Of a stretch of DNA of 64,000 bases, positions 24,868 through 34,590 are shown piece after piece. The position numbers were made by a program, and so were the translations under genes. Position 1 is the first letter of the stretch. The number at the start of each line of letters is the position of its first letter. Source of the stretch: Aliterella atlantica CENA595 (GTDB taxonomy: Bacteria; Cyanobacteriota; Cyanobacteriia; Cyanobacteriales; Chroococcidiopsidaceae); the NCBI RefSeq assembly GCF_000952155.1, contig NZ_JYON01000001.1, positions 372,001 through 436,000 on the forward strand, written 5' to 3'. The notes under the pieces are model-generated. The model ran no database searches. It was not told where the DNA came from and saw only the letters and a program-made list of their open reading frames with translations.

Positions 24868-26034
24868 CTAACGCTGTTCGTTATAAGCTTTTGGTGTAAC
24901 TCCCACACTAAAAACTATAAACTGCGTTTTCTGAGTAGGACTAAAGTTATTATCGCTGACGACAATTAAAGAGCGCCTTCCATCTGTTAAATTAGGTCCA
25001 AAAGTTAAACCTTCAATATTATCCAATGCTAAATTTAGCTTATCAAAATTAAGTATTAACTTTTTCTTAACTGCTTTAATACTTTTAATATCAACTGTCT
25101 TAAGACTAGCAATATTACTAATATCTTCGGCTTCTTTTAGAGACACTTCATATAGCTTAATTGTAGTTCCTGTACCTGCAGAGAAAGAACGCTCTAAACT
25201 TATTAAATGTTTATCATCTATTGCTAATAAATCTACTAAACCGTTGTTATTTAATCCATTAGCTGTTGTTGGAGGTTCGGCAACTTTGTCAGCTATATAT
25301 AAATATTCTGCTGCTGGTTTATTTGTATCTAAGTTAAACCTTAATATTCGAGACAAACTACCATTATTTACTGTAGCAACAGCACCATCCTGAAATAATG
25401 CATTTTCTGTAGCTGTAAATAGATATTTTTGACTAGGCACTATTGTCAAACTTTCAAATGCTAAATTGTTACGAATACCCCTAGTTTGTTGCTTTGTGGG
25501 TAAATATTTAGGAGGAATTGGCAAAGCTTGTAATTGTTTGCCAGTTAAAGAAAACTCACGTACAAAAGGATTAGTTAAATTAGCAGCCGTTCCGTCTCCC
25601 TCTGAAGAAATAAACACACTTCCTTTATTTGTAAAAGCAATTCCTTCTGGATCGAGACTTAAAGCCGGAAATTTTTGCCCCTCTTGGTTCTTTAAAAAAG
25701 TAACGCCAGTAAATTTAATTGCCCCTAAAGAGCGTTCGTTAACGTCAATAGTTAGAGTATAAAATCTAGCAGGATTGTTTTGACTGCGATCGTCAGAAAC
25801 ACTGTAAAAAACGTTTTTATTAGGATTGTAAGTAATTCCTGAAAGTCCGCCAACTTGAGTATTTTGTACTTGAGTGTCTGTAGTAAATGCAGCCTGCCCT
25901 ATAAATTCTATATCTTTAATAACAGAAGCTAAACTAGGCATATTTGTAATTAATATGCCTACAAATCCACTTAATAAACAAAGACAAGTAACTTTAAAAC
26001 TTGGCAAAAACTGAATAATTTTACTCATAAACAA
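24868..26034 (-). CDS. Exported esterase-like/phytase-like beta-propeller protein
   Basis: 388 residues with an N-terminal signal or anchor (VTCLCLLSGFVGILITNMPSLA). The mature part has the phytase-like (esterase-like activity of phytase, PF13449) pattern: GGLSGITYNPNKNVFYSVSDD, FPALSLDPEGIAF, NLAFESLTIVPSQKYLFTATE and NIEGLTFGPNLTDGRRSLIVVSDNN. It probably acts outside the cytoplasm; the real substrate is not known. Single gene between AT-rich spacers. Confidence 0.83.
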   Translation of the reverse strand: MFMSKIIQFLPSFKVTCLCLLSGFVGILITNMPSLASVIKDIEFIGQAAFTTDTQVQNTQVGGLSGITYNPNKNVFYSVSDDRSQNNPARFYTLTIDVNERSLGAIKFTGVTFLKNQEGQKFPALSLDPEGIAFTNKGSVFISSEGDGTAANLTNPFVREFSLTGKQLQALPIPPKYLPTKQQTRGIRNNLAFESLTIVPSQKYLFTATENALFQDGAVATVNNGSLSRILRFNLDTNKPAAEYLYIADKVAEPPTTANGLNNNGLVDLLAIDDKHLISLERSFSAGTGTTIKLYEVSLKEAEDISNIASLKTVDIKSIKAVKKKLILNFDKLNLALDNIEGLTFGPNLTDGRRSLIVVSDNNFSPTQKTQFIVFSVGVTPKAYNEQR

Positions 26035-26114
26035 AAGGTATACTAATTTACATCAGCAGATTATTAGGATCGAGATAAGCAAGTATTAAAGAAAGGTTAG
26101 TTAAATAGTATCGC

Positions 26115-27626
26115 TTAATAGCTTTGAATAAACTTAACAAGCCAATCTTTAAGATGGCGCGTAGCAAGACAGTCATCTTCATTGTATTGGACGATCGCAT
26201 CCAATAAAGTGCGATCGCCTGTTTCTAACCAGCGATCGTACCAAAATATCGACTGCGAACCACTCGCTTCTGGATTGCGCCACTCGAAACCCAACCACCG
26301 CGCTACTGTTTTTAGGGCATAACTTTCTGTTGGCAATACTACCATTTGCGTCATTTCTTCGTAGACATCGATAAAGCGCTCTAATAGTGGCTTTAATTGC
26401 TCTTTAGGAGTATTGTAAAGCTGCGCCAATCGTTTCACTGTATCGACTTCATAAGGGCAAAAATGAAAAATTGGCGCTTGGGGATATTGGTTAACTAAAC
26501 TCTGAAACTCCTGCCAAATTCTGCCTTCTTCTGCTTGACTTTCTGCTAAAAATGCGTAGTAACTTTCGGTATTTGCCCAGCGATCTACAACTAAAACGCC
26601 TAACAAGTAATCAAGGTTTAAATCTGGTTGCGCTTCAATATCAAAGTAAAGCTCAATAGGCGCAACAAATTTATCAATATTTGGCGGGTAGTATTTGCCT
26701 TTAAATAGTTCTTTGAGGGTAGTTTGTGAAGTTGGTGTTAATGTTTGTCGAACTTCGTAAGCATTACCAAAAGGTAAAAGAATTGGACTATCTTGAACTA
26801 CAGATTGAGCTTGCAAAACTACCTGCTGCGCCATTCCACCCTCAAATCCTGGCAAACTATCTAAAGTATCGGGATTTGTCTTTGCTAAAGGTTCTAAAGA
26901 AACTACGTTAATAGCTTGCAATTCGCTGTAACGATTAGGTGAAATTCCTGGTAAAAGCGATAAGTGTTGCTGAGATTTTGCTTCAGCGTAGCATTGCTTA
27001 AACCAGCCGCAAAGATTGCATTTTTGCCGTGAAATAAATACTTCAGGAACTTGAGATGATTTGAGAGTTTGAATGCAGTCTGCGACTGTTACGTGCATTT
27101 GGGGAATCCATTTAGCCAAATCCACTGTATAAACGTCTTTGCGCCGCAGAAATAGCCAAGCTTTAGCGGGATCTGCTGCTTGAGCGATCGCTAGCATCTC
27201 TGCATCGTAGGCGGCAACTATCTGATATTCTAGTTTGGGGCGCTTGCCAAGATGGATATTTGCTGGAATATATTGCCAATCGCCAAATTGAGATTTTCCT
27301 GACTGCTTGATTAATAAACTTGGGCGACTTAATAGTGTAATATCCTCATACTGGGTTAAAATTACGCCCTTGAAAATAGACTCAACACCCTGTTGCATTA
27401 GCTCTAAAGTAGCTTTTGCTCCTGCTTCCCAGTCTCCTTTAGGATAATCTGGACGTTGATAGTTGTATTGAGCTAAAACAGTCTTTTGATGAGCAAATTT
27501 TTCTTGCTGCAATTTCAGCAGCAAATCGCCAGCAGGTTCCCTTTGGCTCAAATCTCCATTAGTGTCTAGATAAGCCTTGCGCTGGCAACGTATGTATTGT
27601 AAAAGTAATTCAGCATTCAGCAACAT
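26115..27626 (-). CDS. TM0106-family RecB-like nuclease with RNase H-fold domain
   Basis: 503 residues. The N-terminal half is RecB/Cas4-like, starting LLLQYIRCQRKAYLD and ending with cysteines in KCNLCGWFKQCYAEA. The C-terminal half has an exonuclease-like fold: FDIEAQPDL (Asp-x-Glu), HFCPYEVDTVKRL and the closing YNEDDCLATRHLKDWL of the YprB/RNase_H_2 family. It may process DNA in repair. No cas genes or helicase neighbour exists in this window, so no CRISPR link is inferred. Confidence 0.85.
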   Translation of the reverse strand: MLLNAELLLQYIRCQRKAYLDTNGDLSQREPAGDLLLKLQQEKFAHQKTVLAQYNYQRPDYPKGDWEAGAKATLELMQQGVESIFKGVILTQYEDITLLSRPSLLIKQSGKSQFGDWQYIPANIHLGKRPKLEYQIVAAYDAEMLAIAQAADPAKAWLFLRRKDVYTVDLAKWIPQMHVTVADCIQTLKSSQVPEVFISRQKCNLCGWFKQCYAEAKSQQHLSLLPGISPNRYSELQAINVVSLEPLAKTNPDTLDSLPGFEGGMAQQVVLQAQSVVQDSPILLPFGNAYEVRQTLTPTSQTTLKELFKGKYYPPNIDKFVAPIELYFDIEAQPDLNLDYLLGVLVVDRWANTESYYAFLAESQAEEGRIWQEFQSLVNQYPQAPIFHFCPYEVDTVKRLAQLYNTPKEQLKPLLERFIDVYEEMTQMVVLPTESYALKTVARWLGFEWRNPEASGSQSIFWYDRWLETGDRTLLDAIVQYNEDDCLATRHLKDWLVKFIQSY

Positions 27627-27730
27627 TATTTTAGACTAACAAGAATTGCTCGGCGATCGCCGAGCAAAAAATCAAAAAGATGTCGAGCTACTGAATTACA
27701 GTTAAAGAAGCTGTTATTTTTAAAAATCGG

Positions 27731-28912
27731 GTGAGTATTTCTACTTTACAAACCAAGCTTGAGCTACACAGACAACAGTTTCCAGCTTTGGCAAATAAGA
27801 CTTATTTTAATTATGGCGGGCAAGGTCCAATTCCCCAAGCGGCAATTGAGGCAATAAATAACGCCCAAGAATATATACAGGTTAATGGTCCTTTTTCCAA
27901 TCAAGTAAATGCTTGGGTTACTAAAGAAGTAGAGGAAACTAGAAATGCGATCGCATCTGAACTCAATACTCCTAGTGATACTATTACCCTAACTGAAGAT
28001 GTTACAGTTGGCTGCAATATTACTTTGTGGGGTATAGACTGGCAACAAGGCGATCGCATCTTACTTACAGACTGCGAACATCCAGGGATTATTGCTACAG
28101 CAAGGGAAATTGGACGCAGATTTGGCGTAGAACTCGATACTTGTCCAATTATGGCTACTTTAAATGCAGGCGATCCCGCGCAGGTTATCGACCAATACTT
28201 GACTTCGCGCACTCGTTTGGTAGTATTAAGTCATCTACTGTGGAACACAGGACAAGTTTTAACCCTTGACAAAATAGTGCAAGTGTGCAAGCAAGCTAAT
28301 GTGAGAATTCTTGCTGATGCAGCGCAATCTGTTGGCTGTTTGCCCTTGAATTTAGCTGATTTAGGCGTGGATTTTTATGCTTTCACAGGACATAAATGGT
28401 GGTGCGGTCCTGCGGGTGTAGGTGGCTTGTACGTGCATCCAGAAGCGAGAGCAAGCTTGCAGCCGACATTTATCGGATGGCGGGGGATTACCGTCGATAA
28501 TCGCGGAAATCCGACAGGCTGGCAGCCAGACGGACGCAGATACGAAGTAGCAACGTCAGCTTATCCACAGTATGCAGGATTGAGGGCAGCGATCGCAACT
28601 CATCAACAATGGGGAACTGCCGAGGAACGCTATCAGCAAATTTGCCAGTTAAGCAAGTATTTGTGGGAAAAATTGACTCAGCTACCACAGATTAAATGTT
28701 TGCGAACATCACCACCAGAAGCGGGACTTATATCTTTTCAAGTAGATGGTAATAAAAATCGCCAATTGGTAGAGTTTTTAGAGGCGCAAAAAATCATGAC
28801 GCGGATACTGTTAGATCCCGATTGCGTTCGTGCTTGCGTCCATTATTTGACGCTGACATCAGAAATAGATCGATTAGTTGAGGCAATTGAAAGATTTTTC
28901 AGCAATACTTAG
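27731..28912 (+). CDS. L-cysteine/cystine C-S lyase (class V aminotransferase fold)
   Basis: 393 residues from a GTG start. PLP enzyme of the NifS/CsdB fold type; the PLP lysine is Lys222 in FTGHKWWCGPAG, with Asp196 in ILADAAQSVG. The N-terminus LHRQQFPALANKTYFNYGGQ closely resembles the Synechocystis C-DES enzyme that cleaves cystine to a persulfide, pyruvate and ammonia, a sulfur donor for Fe-S assembly. It lacks the NifS-type catalytic Cys loop as far as I can see. Next gene is the anion transporter. Confidence 0.87.
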   Translation: MSISTLQTKLELHRQQFPALANKTYFNYGGQGPIPQAAIEAINNAQEYIQVNGPFSNQVNAWVTKEVEETRNAIASELNTPSDTITLTEDVTVGCNITLWGIDWQQGDRILLTDCEHPGIIATAREIGRRFGVELDTCPIMATLNAGDPAQVIDQYLTSRTRLVVLSHLLWNTGQVLTLDKIVQVCKQANVRILADAAQSVGCLPLNLADLGVDFYAFTGHKWWCGPAGVGGLYVHPEARASLQPTFIGWRGITVDNRGNPTGWQPDGRRYEVATSAYPQYAGLRAAIATHQQWGTAEERYQQICQLSKYLWEKLTQLPQIKCLRTSPPEAGLISFQVDGNKNRQLVEFLEAQKIMTRILLDPDCVRACVHYLTLTSEIDRLVEAIERFFSNT

Positions 28913-28968
28913 CTTACATTGCGATCGCCATAACTTATTTAGGTTTAGGCTTAGGCTACTTACCTAAA

Positions 28969-30090
28969 TTGCGGATGAATCGGGCGACAATCGCTTTAGT
29001 CGGTTCTACTGCAATAATTACGCTGGGTGTTTTGAGCCTCAAAGAAGCATGGCAAGCTATTGATGCTACAACTATAGTCTTTCTCTTGGGCATGATGGTT
29101 GTCAATGCTCATCTTGCTTATGCTGGCTTTTTTCAACTTACGCTTGTTTATCTTTTGCGCTTAACTCACAGTCCTTTTGGCTTGTTAGTATTGTTGAGTT
29201 TTGGTAGCGGTATCTTGTCAGCCTTTTTTCTCAACGATACTATAGCGATCGTGCTAACTCCGTTAACTTTGGCATTAACTCGGAGTTTGCAGCTAAATCC
29301 CATTCCTTATCTGCTGGCTTTGGCGGCTGCAACTAATATAGGTTCTGTAGCTACTATTAGCGGTAATCCGCAAAATATTCTGATTGGTTCTTTTTCAGGG
29401 ATTAGTTACCTAGAATTTTCTAGAGTGCTTGCGCCTGTGGCTTTGATAGGGTTAGTTGTGCAAATTGCTTTGCTGTGTTGGTTTTATCCAGAAGTGCGAC
29501 TTCTGCAACCAGTAGCGCATAACTCTATTAAAGTACGCGATCGCATTTACAAACCCCTATTTACCAAAAGCTTAGTAATTACCGCCGGATTACTTATAAG
29601 TTTCCTTTTGGGTGCGCCATTAGCCCAATCCGCCTTAGTCGCAGCAGCACTATTATTAGTTACTCGACGCTTAAAGCCAGAACGTATATTGCAGGAAGTA
29701 GATGGGAATCTTTTGCTGATGTTTTCTGGCTTATTTATTTTGGCGCATGGTACGCAAAAACTAAATTTGCTGCAACCCTTTACAGGTTGGATTAACCAGC
29801 CAATAGGATTAGTAGCAGTAACGGCAATTTTATCTAACTTAATTTCTAACGTACCAGCAGTGCTACTACTAGGAGCGCTCTTACCTCAAGAAAATAATCA
29901 ATCTTGGCTGTTATTAGCCGCAGGCTCAACTTTAGCAGGAAATTTGACGTTATTTGGTTCGGTAGCTAACCTGATTGTGGTCGAAGCAGCAGCTAAGTTA
30001 GGTTATAAACTAACATTTTGGCAACATTTACGCTTTGGCTTGCCTTTAACTGTAGTAACTTTGCTGATAGCTTATCTATGGGTGAAGTAA
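28969..30090 (+). CDS. Anion transporter (SLC13/ArsB-NhaD-like, CitMHS superfamily)
   Basis: 373 residues from TTG at 28969 (ATG at 28975), with about ten hydrophobic segments. Two re-entrant-loop signatures are visible: FFLNDTIAIVLTPL, TNIGSVATISGNPQN in the first half and NLISNVPAVLLLGALL, GNLTLFGSVANLIV in the second. The open frame upstream reads IAIAITYLGLGLGYLPKLR, a plausible first membrane helix, back to ATT at 28918, yet no ATG, GTG or TTG precedes it. The real start may be a non-standard ATT or the helix may be lost. Substrate unknown. Confidence 0.82.
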   Translation: MRMNRATIALVGSTAIITLGVLSLKEAWQAIDATTIVFLLGMMVVNAHLAYAGFFQLTLVYLLRLTHSPFGLLVLLSFGSGILSAFFLNDTIAIVLTPLTLALTRSLQLNPIPYLLALAAATNIGSVATISGNPQNILIGSFSGISYLEFSRVLAPVALIGLVVQIALLCWFYPEVRLLQPVAHNSIKVRDRIYKPLFTKSLVITAGLLISFLLGAPLAQSALVAAALLLVTRRLKPERILQEVDGNLLLMFSGLFILAHGTQKLNLLQPFTGWINQPIGLVAVTAILSNLISNVPAVLLLGALLPQENNQSWLLLAAGSTLAGNLTLFGSVANLIVVEAAAKLGYKLTFWQHLRFGLPLTVVTLLIAYLWVK

Positions 30091-30134
30091 AAAGCACGCT
30101 CTCTATATAAATTAAACTTAAGAACGATCTTCTT

Positions 30135-30170
30135 CACTGGTAACTGGTCACTGATTACTGGTCACTGTTA
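30135..30170 (+). repeat. Heptamer tandem repeat (GGTCACT/GGTAACT type)
   Basis: Five diverged copies of the CAGTGAC heptamer, in the opposite orientation, end directly at the ATG of the glycosyltransferase gene (30172). They replace any recognisable ribosome-binding site there. Confidence 0.7.
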
Positions 30171-30171
30171 A

Positions 30172-31242
30172 ATGCCGATTATTTATATAGCTATCACCAA
30201 TCACGGTTTTGGTCATACTACTCGTGCAGCTTCTATTGCTGCAACTATACAAAAACTTTGTCCTGATGTATTGCTGATAATAGTCACAACTGCACCACGC
30301 TGGCTGTTGGAATCATACATTGAAGGAGACTTTATCTATCGCCCGCGTAGCTTTGATATTGGTGTCGTGCAGGCTGATAGTCTAAATATGGATAAAGTCG
30401 CTACTTTAGAGAAATTGCAAGCAATTAAAGCAAAACAGCGCAGTTTAGTTTCTTCCGAAGTCAACTTCATTCGCCAAAATAGAGTAGGTCTAATTTTAGC
30501 TGATATTCCGCCTTTAGCGGCTATATTTGCTCGAAATGCGGGTATTCCTTGTTGGGCGAGTAGCAATTTTAGCTGGAACTTTATTTACCAAGATTGGGGA
30601 AAAGAATTTAGAGAGATAGGCGATTGGATGAGCGAATGTTATAGTCAATGCGATCGCTTATTTCGGCTACCTTTTCACGAACCGATGAGCGCTTTTGATA
30701 ATATTACCGATGTTGGTTTAACTGGCGGTTCTCCTCGTTACGCAATAGAAGAATTACGCGCAACTTGGCAAATAACTACGCCCATAGAACAAACAGCCTT
30801 ACTTACCTTCGGTGGCTTGGGTTTGCAGCAAATACCCTACCATAACTTAAAAAACTTCCCCGATTGGCAATTTATTAGCTTCGATGCTGCTGCACCTAAT
30901 TTACCCAATTTAATTAAAATCGCCGATAGAAAGTATCGCCCAGTGGATTTTATGCCGCTATGTGGCAGAGTAATCTCTAAGCCAGGTTATAGCACTTTTG
31001 CTGAAGCAGTACGTTTGGGTATTCCCATTGTAACGATAACGCGCGAAGACTTTGCCGAAGCGGCTTTGCTATTAGAAGGTATTACCAACTATTCTCAACA
31101 TCAAATTCTCACACCAGCAGAGTTTTTCCAGGGAAATTGGGAATTTTTGCATCAATCGCCCAATCAGCCACACAAAGTAGAATCTATAGCCAAAAATGGA
31201 AATGAAGAAGTTGCACAATCCGTTATTAGCTATTTTCACTAA
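30172..31242 (+). CDS. GT-B type glycosyltransferase-like protein
   Basis: 356 residues. N-terminus IYIAITNHGFGHTTRAASIA is the glycine-rich donor loop of MurG/GT1-type enzymes; the C-terminal domain has LTFGGLGLQQIPY and KPGYSTFAEAVRLGIPIV, which corresponds to the nucleotide-sugar binding end. A similar domain forms the N-terminal part of plant L-arabinokinase. Cytosolic or membrane-associated; acceptor and sugar unknown. YjbQ starts 2 bp downstream. Confidence 0.8.
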   Translation: MPIIYIAITNHGFGHTTRAASIAATIQKLCPDVLLIIVTTAPRWLLESYIEGDFIYRPRSFDIGVVQADSLNMDKVATLEKLQAIKAKQRSLVSSEVNFIRQNRVGLILADIPPLAAIFARNAGIPCWASSNFSWNFIYQDWGKEFREIGDWMSECYSQCDRLFRLPFHEPMSAFDNITDVGLTGGSPRYAIEELRATWQITTPIEQTALLTFGGLGLQQIPYHNLKNFPDWQFISFDAAAPNLPNLIKIADRKYRPVDFMPLCGRVISKPGYSTFAEAVRLGIPIVTITREDFAEAALLLEGITNYSQHQILTPAEFFQGNWEFLHQSPNQPHKVESIAKNGNEEVAQSVISYFH

Positions 31243-31244
31243 AT

Positions 31245-31658
31245 ATGCACTACCAACAACTACTCAAAATCCCTACTAAAGGCAAGTCCCTATACAAAAT
31301 TACATCCAAAATAGAGTCTGTAGTTGCCGAATCAGGAATTAAAACAGGATTATGTACAATATTCCTCCGTCATACTTCTGCTAGCTTGATAATTCAAGAA
31401 AATGCTGACCCAGACGTATTATTAGATTTATCGAACTTCTTGGCAAAATTAGTTCCTGAATCTGCACCATACATTCATAATGCCGAAGGTCCTGACGATA
31501 TGCCAGCCCATATTCGCACAGTATTAACTCATACTTCAGAGCAAATACCCATCGCCCAAAATAGATTAGTATTAGGCACTTGGCAAGGAATTTATATTTG
31601 GGAACATCGAGATAGAAGCCATCAAAGAGAACTTGTAGTACATATTATGGGTGAGTAA
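31245..31658 (+). CDS. YjbQ/UPF0047 family protein
   Basis: 137 residues. Typical features: [46 protein letters not shown] and the closing [10 protein letters not shown]. The conserved His and Glu/Asp residues bind a metal in this family; E. coli YjbQ has weak thiamine-phosphate synthase activity. Starts 2 bp after the glycosyltransferase gene and overlaps the 3' end of the convergent queA by 14 bp. Confidence 0.9.
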   Translation: MHYQQLLKIPTKGKSLYKITSKIESVVAESGIKTGLCTIFLRHTSASLIIQENADPDVLLDLSNFLAKLVPESAPYIHNAEGPDDMPAHIRTVLTHTSEQIPIAQNRLVLGTWQGIYIWEHRDRSHQRELVVHIMGE

Positions 31659-32847
31659 CCCTAGCTTCTGGCAAAATTAGCATTGCATCGCCAAACGAGT
31701 AAAAACGGTAAGCATTGGCGATCGCTTCGGTGTATAAATCTAATAAACGCTGCCTGCCAATTAAAGCACTCACAAGCATCATCAAACTAGAACGCGGCAA
31801 GTGAAAATTAGTAATTAAGCCATCAACAACCCGCCATTGATAGCCAGGATAGATAAATAGCTGAGTTTTGCCACAAAATGGCTCTAATTGCCCCGATAGG
31901 GCTGCCGCCCCTTCCAAAGCTCTTACAGCAGTAGTTCCTACCGCAATTACGCGCCCGCCTCTAGCTTTAGTAGCGCGGATTTGTTCTACAGTTGCAGCAG
32001 AAACATCTATCCATTCGCCATGCATTTGATGGGTTGTAACGTCTTCTACTTCTACAGGGCGAAATGTACCTACGCCTACGTGCAAGGTAATAAAAGCTGA
32101 ATTTATGCCTTTTTCTGCCAATTTTTGCAATAACTCTGGGGTAAAGTGCAAGCCAGCAGTAGGCGCTGCGATCGCACCTGCATTTTGGGCGTAAACTGTT
32201 TGATATTGGTCATCTTCTGCCTGCGAATCTGTAATATAAGGCGGTAAAGGTATTTCCCCAAAAGAATCTAAAATTTGTAGCAAAGACACGCCATTAGGTA
32301 AATCAAACCGCAACAATCGCCCCCCAGTAGCTTCATTAACTTCTAGCACCGTAGCAGAAATCGAAACATACTGAGCCTCCCCTGCTTCCCCTGCTTCCCT
32401 TGCAAACACAATCCTCGCCCCTTTTTGCAAACGCTTCCCAGGCTTAACTAAAGCTAGCCAAGTATTGTACTGTTTTTCCTCTAATAGCAAAACTTCTACT
32501 GCTGCGCCGCTAGTTTTCCGCCCATGTAGACGTGCGGGGATAACTCGCGTATCGTTCATTATCAATAAGTCACCTGGTTTGAGCAATTGGGGCAAATCGC
32601 TAAAAATGCGGTGACAATGAGTATGAGGCGAATCTACTACCAGTAACTTAGCACTGTCTCTGGGAATAACAGGATTTTGGGCGATCGCACTAGGTGGTAG
32701 TTCATAATCGTAACTAGATAGCGATCGCTCTTTATCTTCTCTTCCTCTACCACTACTTGGTTCTGATTGTATCGTCTTTGGGAAAGAATTCAGTGCTTTT
32801 ACTGTGTTTAAACGCGGCTTTGAAGCTTTAAATTGAAAATTATCCAT
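31645..32847 (-). CDS. queA: S-adenosylmethionine:tRNA ribosyltransferase-isomerase
   Basis: Moves the ribosyl group of SAM to 7-aminomethyl-7-deazaguanine in tRNA to form epoxyqueuosine. 400 residues. The catalytic body begins at [20 protein letters not shown]; then [64 protein letters not shown] and [12 protein letters not shown]. About 40 poorly conserved residues (Ser/Arg-rich) precede the core; no alternative ATG lies closer, and similar extensions are known to me in other cyanobacterial QueA. Confidence 0.93.
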   Translation of the reverse strand: MDNFQFKASKPRLNTVKALNSFPKTIQSEPSSGRGREDKERSLSSYDYELPPSAIAQNPVIPRDSAKLLVVDSPHTHCHRIFSDLPQLLKPGDLLIMNDTRVIPARLHGRKTSGAAVEVLLLEEKQYNTWLALVKPGKRLQKGARIVFAREAGEAGEAQYVSISATVLEVNEATGGRLLRFDLPNGVSLLQILDSFGEIPLPPYITDSQAEDDQYQTVYAQNAGAIAAPTAGLHFTPELLQKLAEKGINSAFITLHVGVGTFRPVEVEDVTTHQMHGEWIDVSAATVEQIRATKARGGRVIAVGTTAVRALEGAAALSGQLEPFCGKTQLFIYPGYQWRVVDGLITNFHLPRSSLMMLVSALIGRQRLLDLYTEAIANAYRFYSFGDAMLILPEARVTHP

Positions 32848-33098
32848 GTTACGAGCGAGTAATCTATCTATAGTCTGAAAATTAGTCAGAATTTATTAAA
32901 TTAAAATTAGCTGTTATATTTGGGTAGATCCACCCAAATATTAGTGGGTGTTACCCCTAGTAATTGCTGTGCAAGGTTTGCCACAATAAAACTGTAGGAT
33001 ACACTTGTCTACAGAACGCGGCAATGGAATACCTCTATTATCTTGCTAATGCTAGCCTCACCTTGAGGATTATAAAATACCTACACAGCAGACCCCAG

Positions 33099-33413
33099 AT
33101 GCCCGTTAGCTTTGTTAGTGTAATTCATCAAATTGACGGTTGGATAGTCAAAGTCAAGATGAAGTCTCCTTTAGCTTCTCAGCAAGATGGAGATTTTAGA
33201 GCTTTTTTAAATGAATTGGGCATTCCCTACGAGCCGCCTATGAGAGTAAATATGGCTCTATGGAGTTTAGAAGCAGGACAATCGCCAATTGAGGTAATGC
33301 GCCGCTACCAAATCGCTATAGTTTCTCATGGTAGCCCAGAGCGAGAGGAAATTGAAGCATTCCGCCACCAGTTCGTGCAAGGATTGGGATATTGCCCAGA
33401 AACATTGGCATAA
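33099..33413 (+). CDS. Conserved cyanobacterial hypothetical protein
   Basis: 104 residues from ATG at 33099 (MPVSFVSVIHQIDGWIVKVK). An in-frame GTG-type start further 5' (32964) gives a Cys-rich leader that does not look conserved. The C-terminal part, PIEVMRRYQIAIVSHGSPER and FRHQFVQGLGYCPETLA, is of a kind I recall from many cyanobacterial genomes with no known function. Cytosolic; gene stands alone. Confidence 0.65.
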   Translation: MPVSFVSVIHQIDGWIVKVKMKSPLASQQDGDFRAFLNELGIPYEPPMRVNMALWSLEAGQSPIEVMRRYQIAIVSHGSPEREEIEAFRHQFVQGLGYCPETLA

Positions 33414-33452
33414 TCGGGAATTATTGGGTAAAAATTGTTGTTTGGTCATATT

Positions 33453-33481
33453 GTAGAGACGTAGCATTGCTACGTCTCTAC
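33453..33481. repeat. Perfect palindrome, GTAGAGACGTAGCA family
   Basis: 29 bp: arms GTAGAGACGTAGCA and exact complement around a central T. The most perfect member of the family. Lies 39 bp after the hypothetical gene's stop and just before the yraN stop, i.e. between convergent genes, where it could act as a bidirectional terminator hairpin. Confidence 0.85.
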
Positions 33482-33503
33482 GTTTACGCGCCCGTACAAA
33501 AAA

Positions 33504-33917
33504 TTAAAATGCACCCGCAATATATTCATACAACGATAAATTATATTTGCAATCAAATGATGACTGCTGCACCTTACTAGGCAATTTCTGACAACAAACT
33601 AGCGCTACGTCAAAGCGACAAGGATATTCAGCAAAATTCTGATACGTAGCCAAAAAGCTTTGAGCAGTTTTCCAGAGTTTAGCTTGCTTTTGAGGAGTAA
33701 TTGCTAATAACCCTCCCTCATCCCAACTTCCCGCACTACGGGTTTTGACTTCCACAAAAGCCAACGTCTCTAAATTACTCGCAATTATATCGATTTCTCC
33801 CCAGCGACAACGCCAGCGGCGATGCAAGATTTTCCAGCCGCTAGATTGTAACCATTGAGCAATGAAATCTTCTCCTAGAACACCTATATCGGGATAATGA
33901 GATGATGAACGTGCCAT
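33504..33917 (-). CDS. YraN/UPF0102 family nuclease-like protein
   Basis: 137 residues. Restriction-like core: GVLGEDFIAQWLQSSGWKIL, then RWGEIDIIA and LAFVEVKTRS (Glu-x-Asp ... Glu-x-Lys). The C-terminal 20 residues (SSFDCKYNLSLYEYIAGAF) extend beyond the usual family end. Biological role not established; expected to act on branched DNA. Start ATG at 33917 faces the divergent pentapeptide gene only 14 bp away. Confidence 0.88.
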   Translation of the reverse strand: MARSSSHYPDIGVLGEDFIAQWLQSSGWKILHRRWRCRWGEIDIIASNLETLAFVEVKTRSAGSWDEGGLLAITPQKQAKLWKTAQSFLATYQNFAEYPCRFDVALVCCQKLPSKVQQSSFDCKYNLSLYEYIAGAF

Positions 33918-33931
33918 TGGCTGAAAATAAA

Positions 33932-34441
33932 ATGAATATTCATAAGCTATACAAACGGATTTGCAAAAGTGCAGTTGCTTTACTCCTCTTGACTTTAGTA
34001 AGTTTGGCTAGTTGGGCGGTTTCCTCCCCAGCATTTGCTCTCGACTATAACAGAGAAAACTTAATCAACACTGATTTTTCCTCTCAGGTGTTGACTGATG
34101 CTAGTTTTACCAAAGCCAATCTACGCAACAGCAATCTTAGTCACAGCGATTTGACAGGTGTAAGCTTCTTTGCAGCAAATTTGGAGTCAGCAAATTTAGA
34201 AGGGGCAAATCTTACTAATGCTACTTTAGATGCGGCTCGAATTATCAACACTAACTTAACTAATGCTGTTTTAGTCGGTGCTTTTGCTGCTAATGCTAAG
34301 TTTGACGGCGCAACAATTGATGGCGCTGATTTTACCGATGTTTTGCTGCGTCAAGACGAGCAAGATAAACTCTGTAAAGTGGCTAAAGGTGTTAATCCAA
34401 CTACAGGTAGAGATACCCGCGATACTTTATTATGCCCTTAA
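33932..34441 (+). CDS. Exported (thylakoid-lumen type) pentapeptide-repeat protein
   Basis: 169 residues from ATG at 33932; an ATG at 33902 would overlap yraN. Signal peptide: KRICKSAVALLLLTLVSLASW ending SSPAFA-L. The mature part is a run of pentapeptides (ANLRNSNLSHSDLTG, ANLESANLEGANLTNATL) forming a short beta-helix, and the tail has two Cys (KLCKV, LLCP) that could pair. Resembles the lumenal pentapeptide proteins of cyanobacteria and chloroplasts (TL17/TL20-like); role unknown. Confidence 0.82.
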   Translation: MNIHKLYKRICKSAVALLLLTLVSLASWAVSSPAFALDYNRENLINTDFSSQVLTDASFTKANLRNSNLSHSDLTGVSFFAANLESANLEGANLTNATLDAARIINTNLTNAVLVGAFAANAKFDGATIDGADFTDVLLRQDEQDKLCKVAKGVNPTTGRDTRDTLLCP

Positions 34442-34455
34442 TAACAGTGACCAGT
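34442..34455 (+). repeat. Heptamer repeat (CAGTGAC), two units
   Basis: A short AACAGTGACCAGTTA tract directly follows the pentapeptide gene's stop codon, as at 2513. Confidence 0.5.
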
Positions 34456-34557
34456 TAGAGAGTTGTCAATTAGTAAAGTTAACCTTGAGTAGTTACTAAA
34501 CTTGTTTTCTGAACGCAGATGCACGCAGATACACGCAGATAGAAGTCGATGCTTTAG

Positions 34558-34586
34558 GTAGGGTGCGTTTTCAAAACGCACCCTAC
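34558..34586. repeat. 29-bp perfect palindrome, copy 2 of 2
   Basis: Identical to the element at 6095-6123 (arms GTAGGGTGCGTTTT). It lies 5 bp past the end of dnaG, between convergent genes. Confidence 0.85.
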
Positions 34587-34590
34587 TGCT

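Noticed and set aside
26115-27626. Cas4 of a CRISPR system
   Set aside because: RecB-like N-terminus is fused to an RNase H-like domain as in the TM0106 family; no cas neighbour or array.
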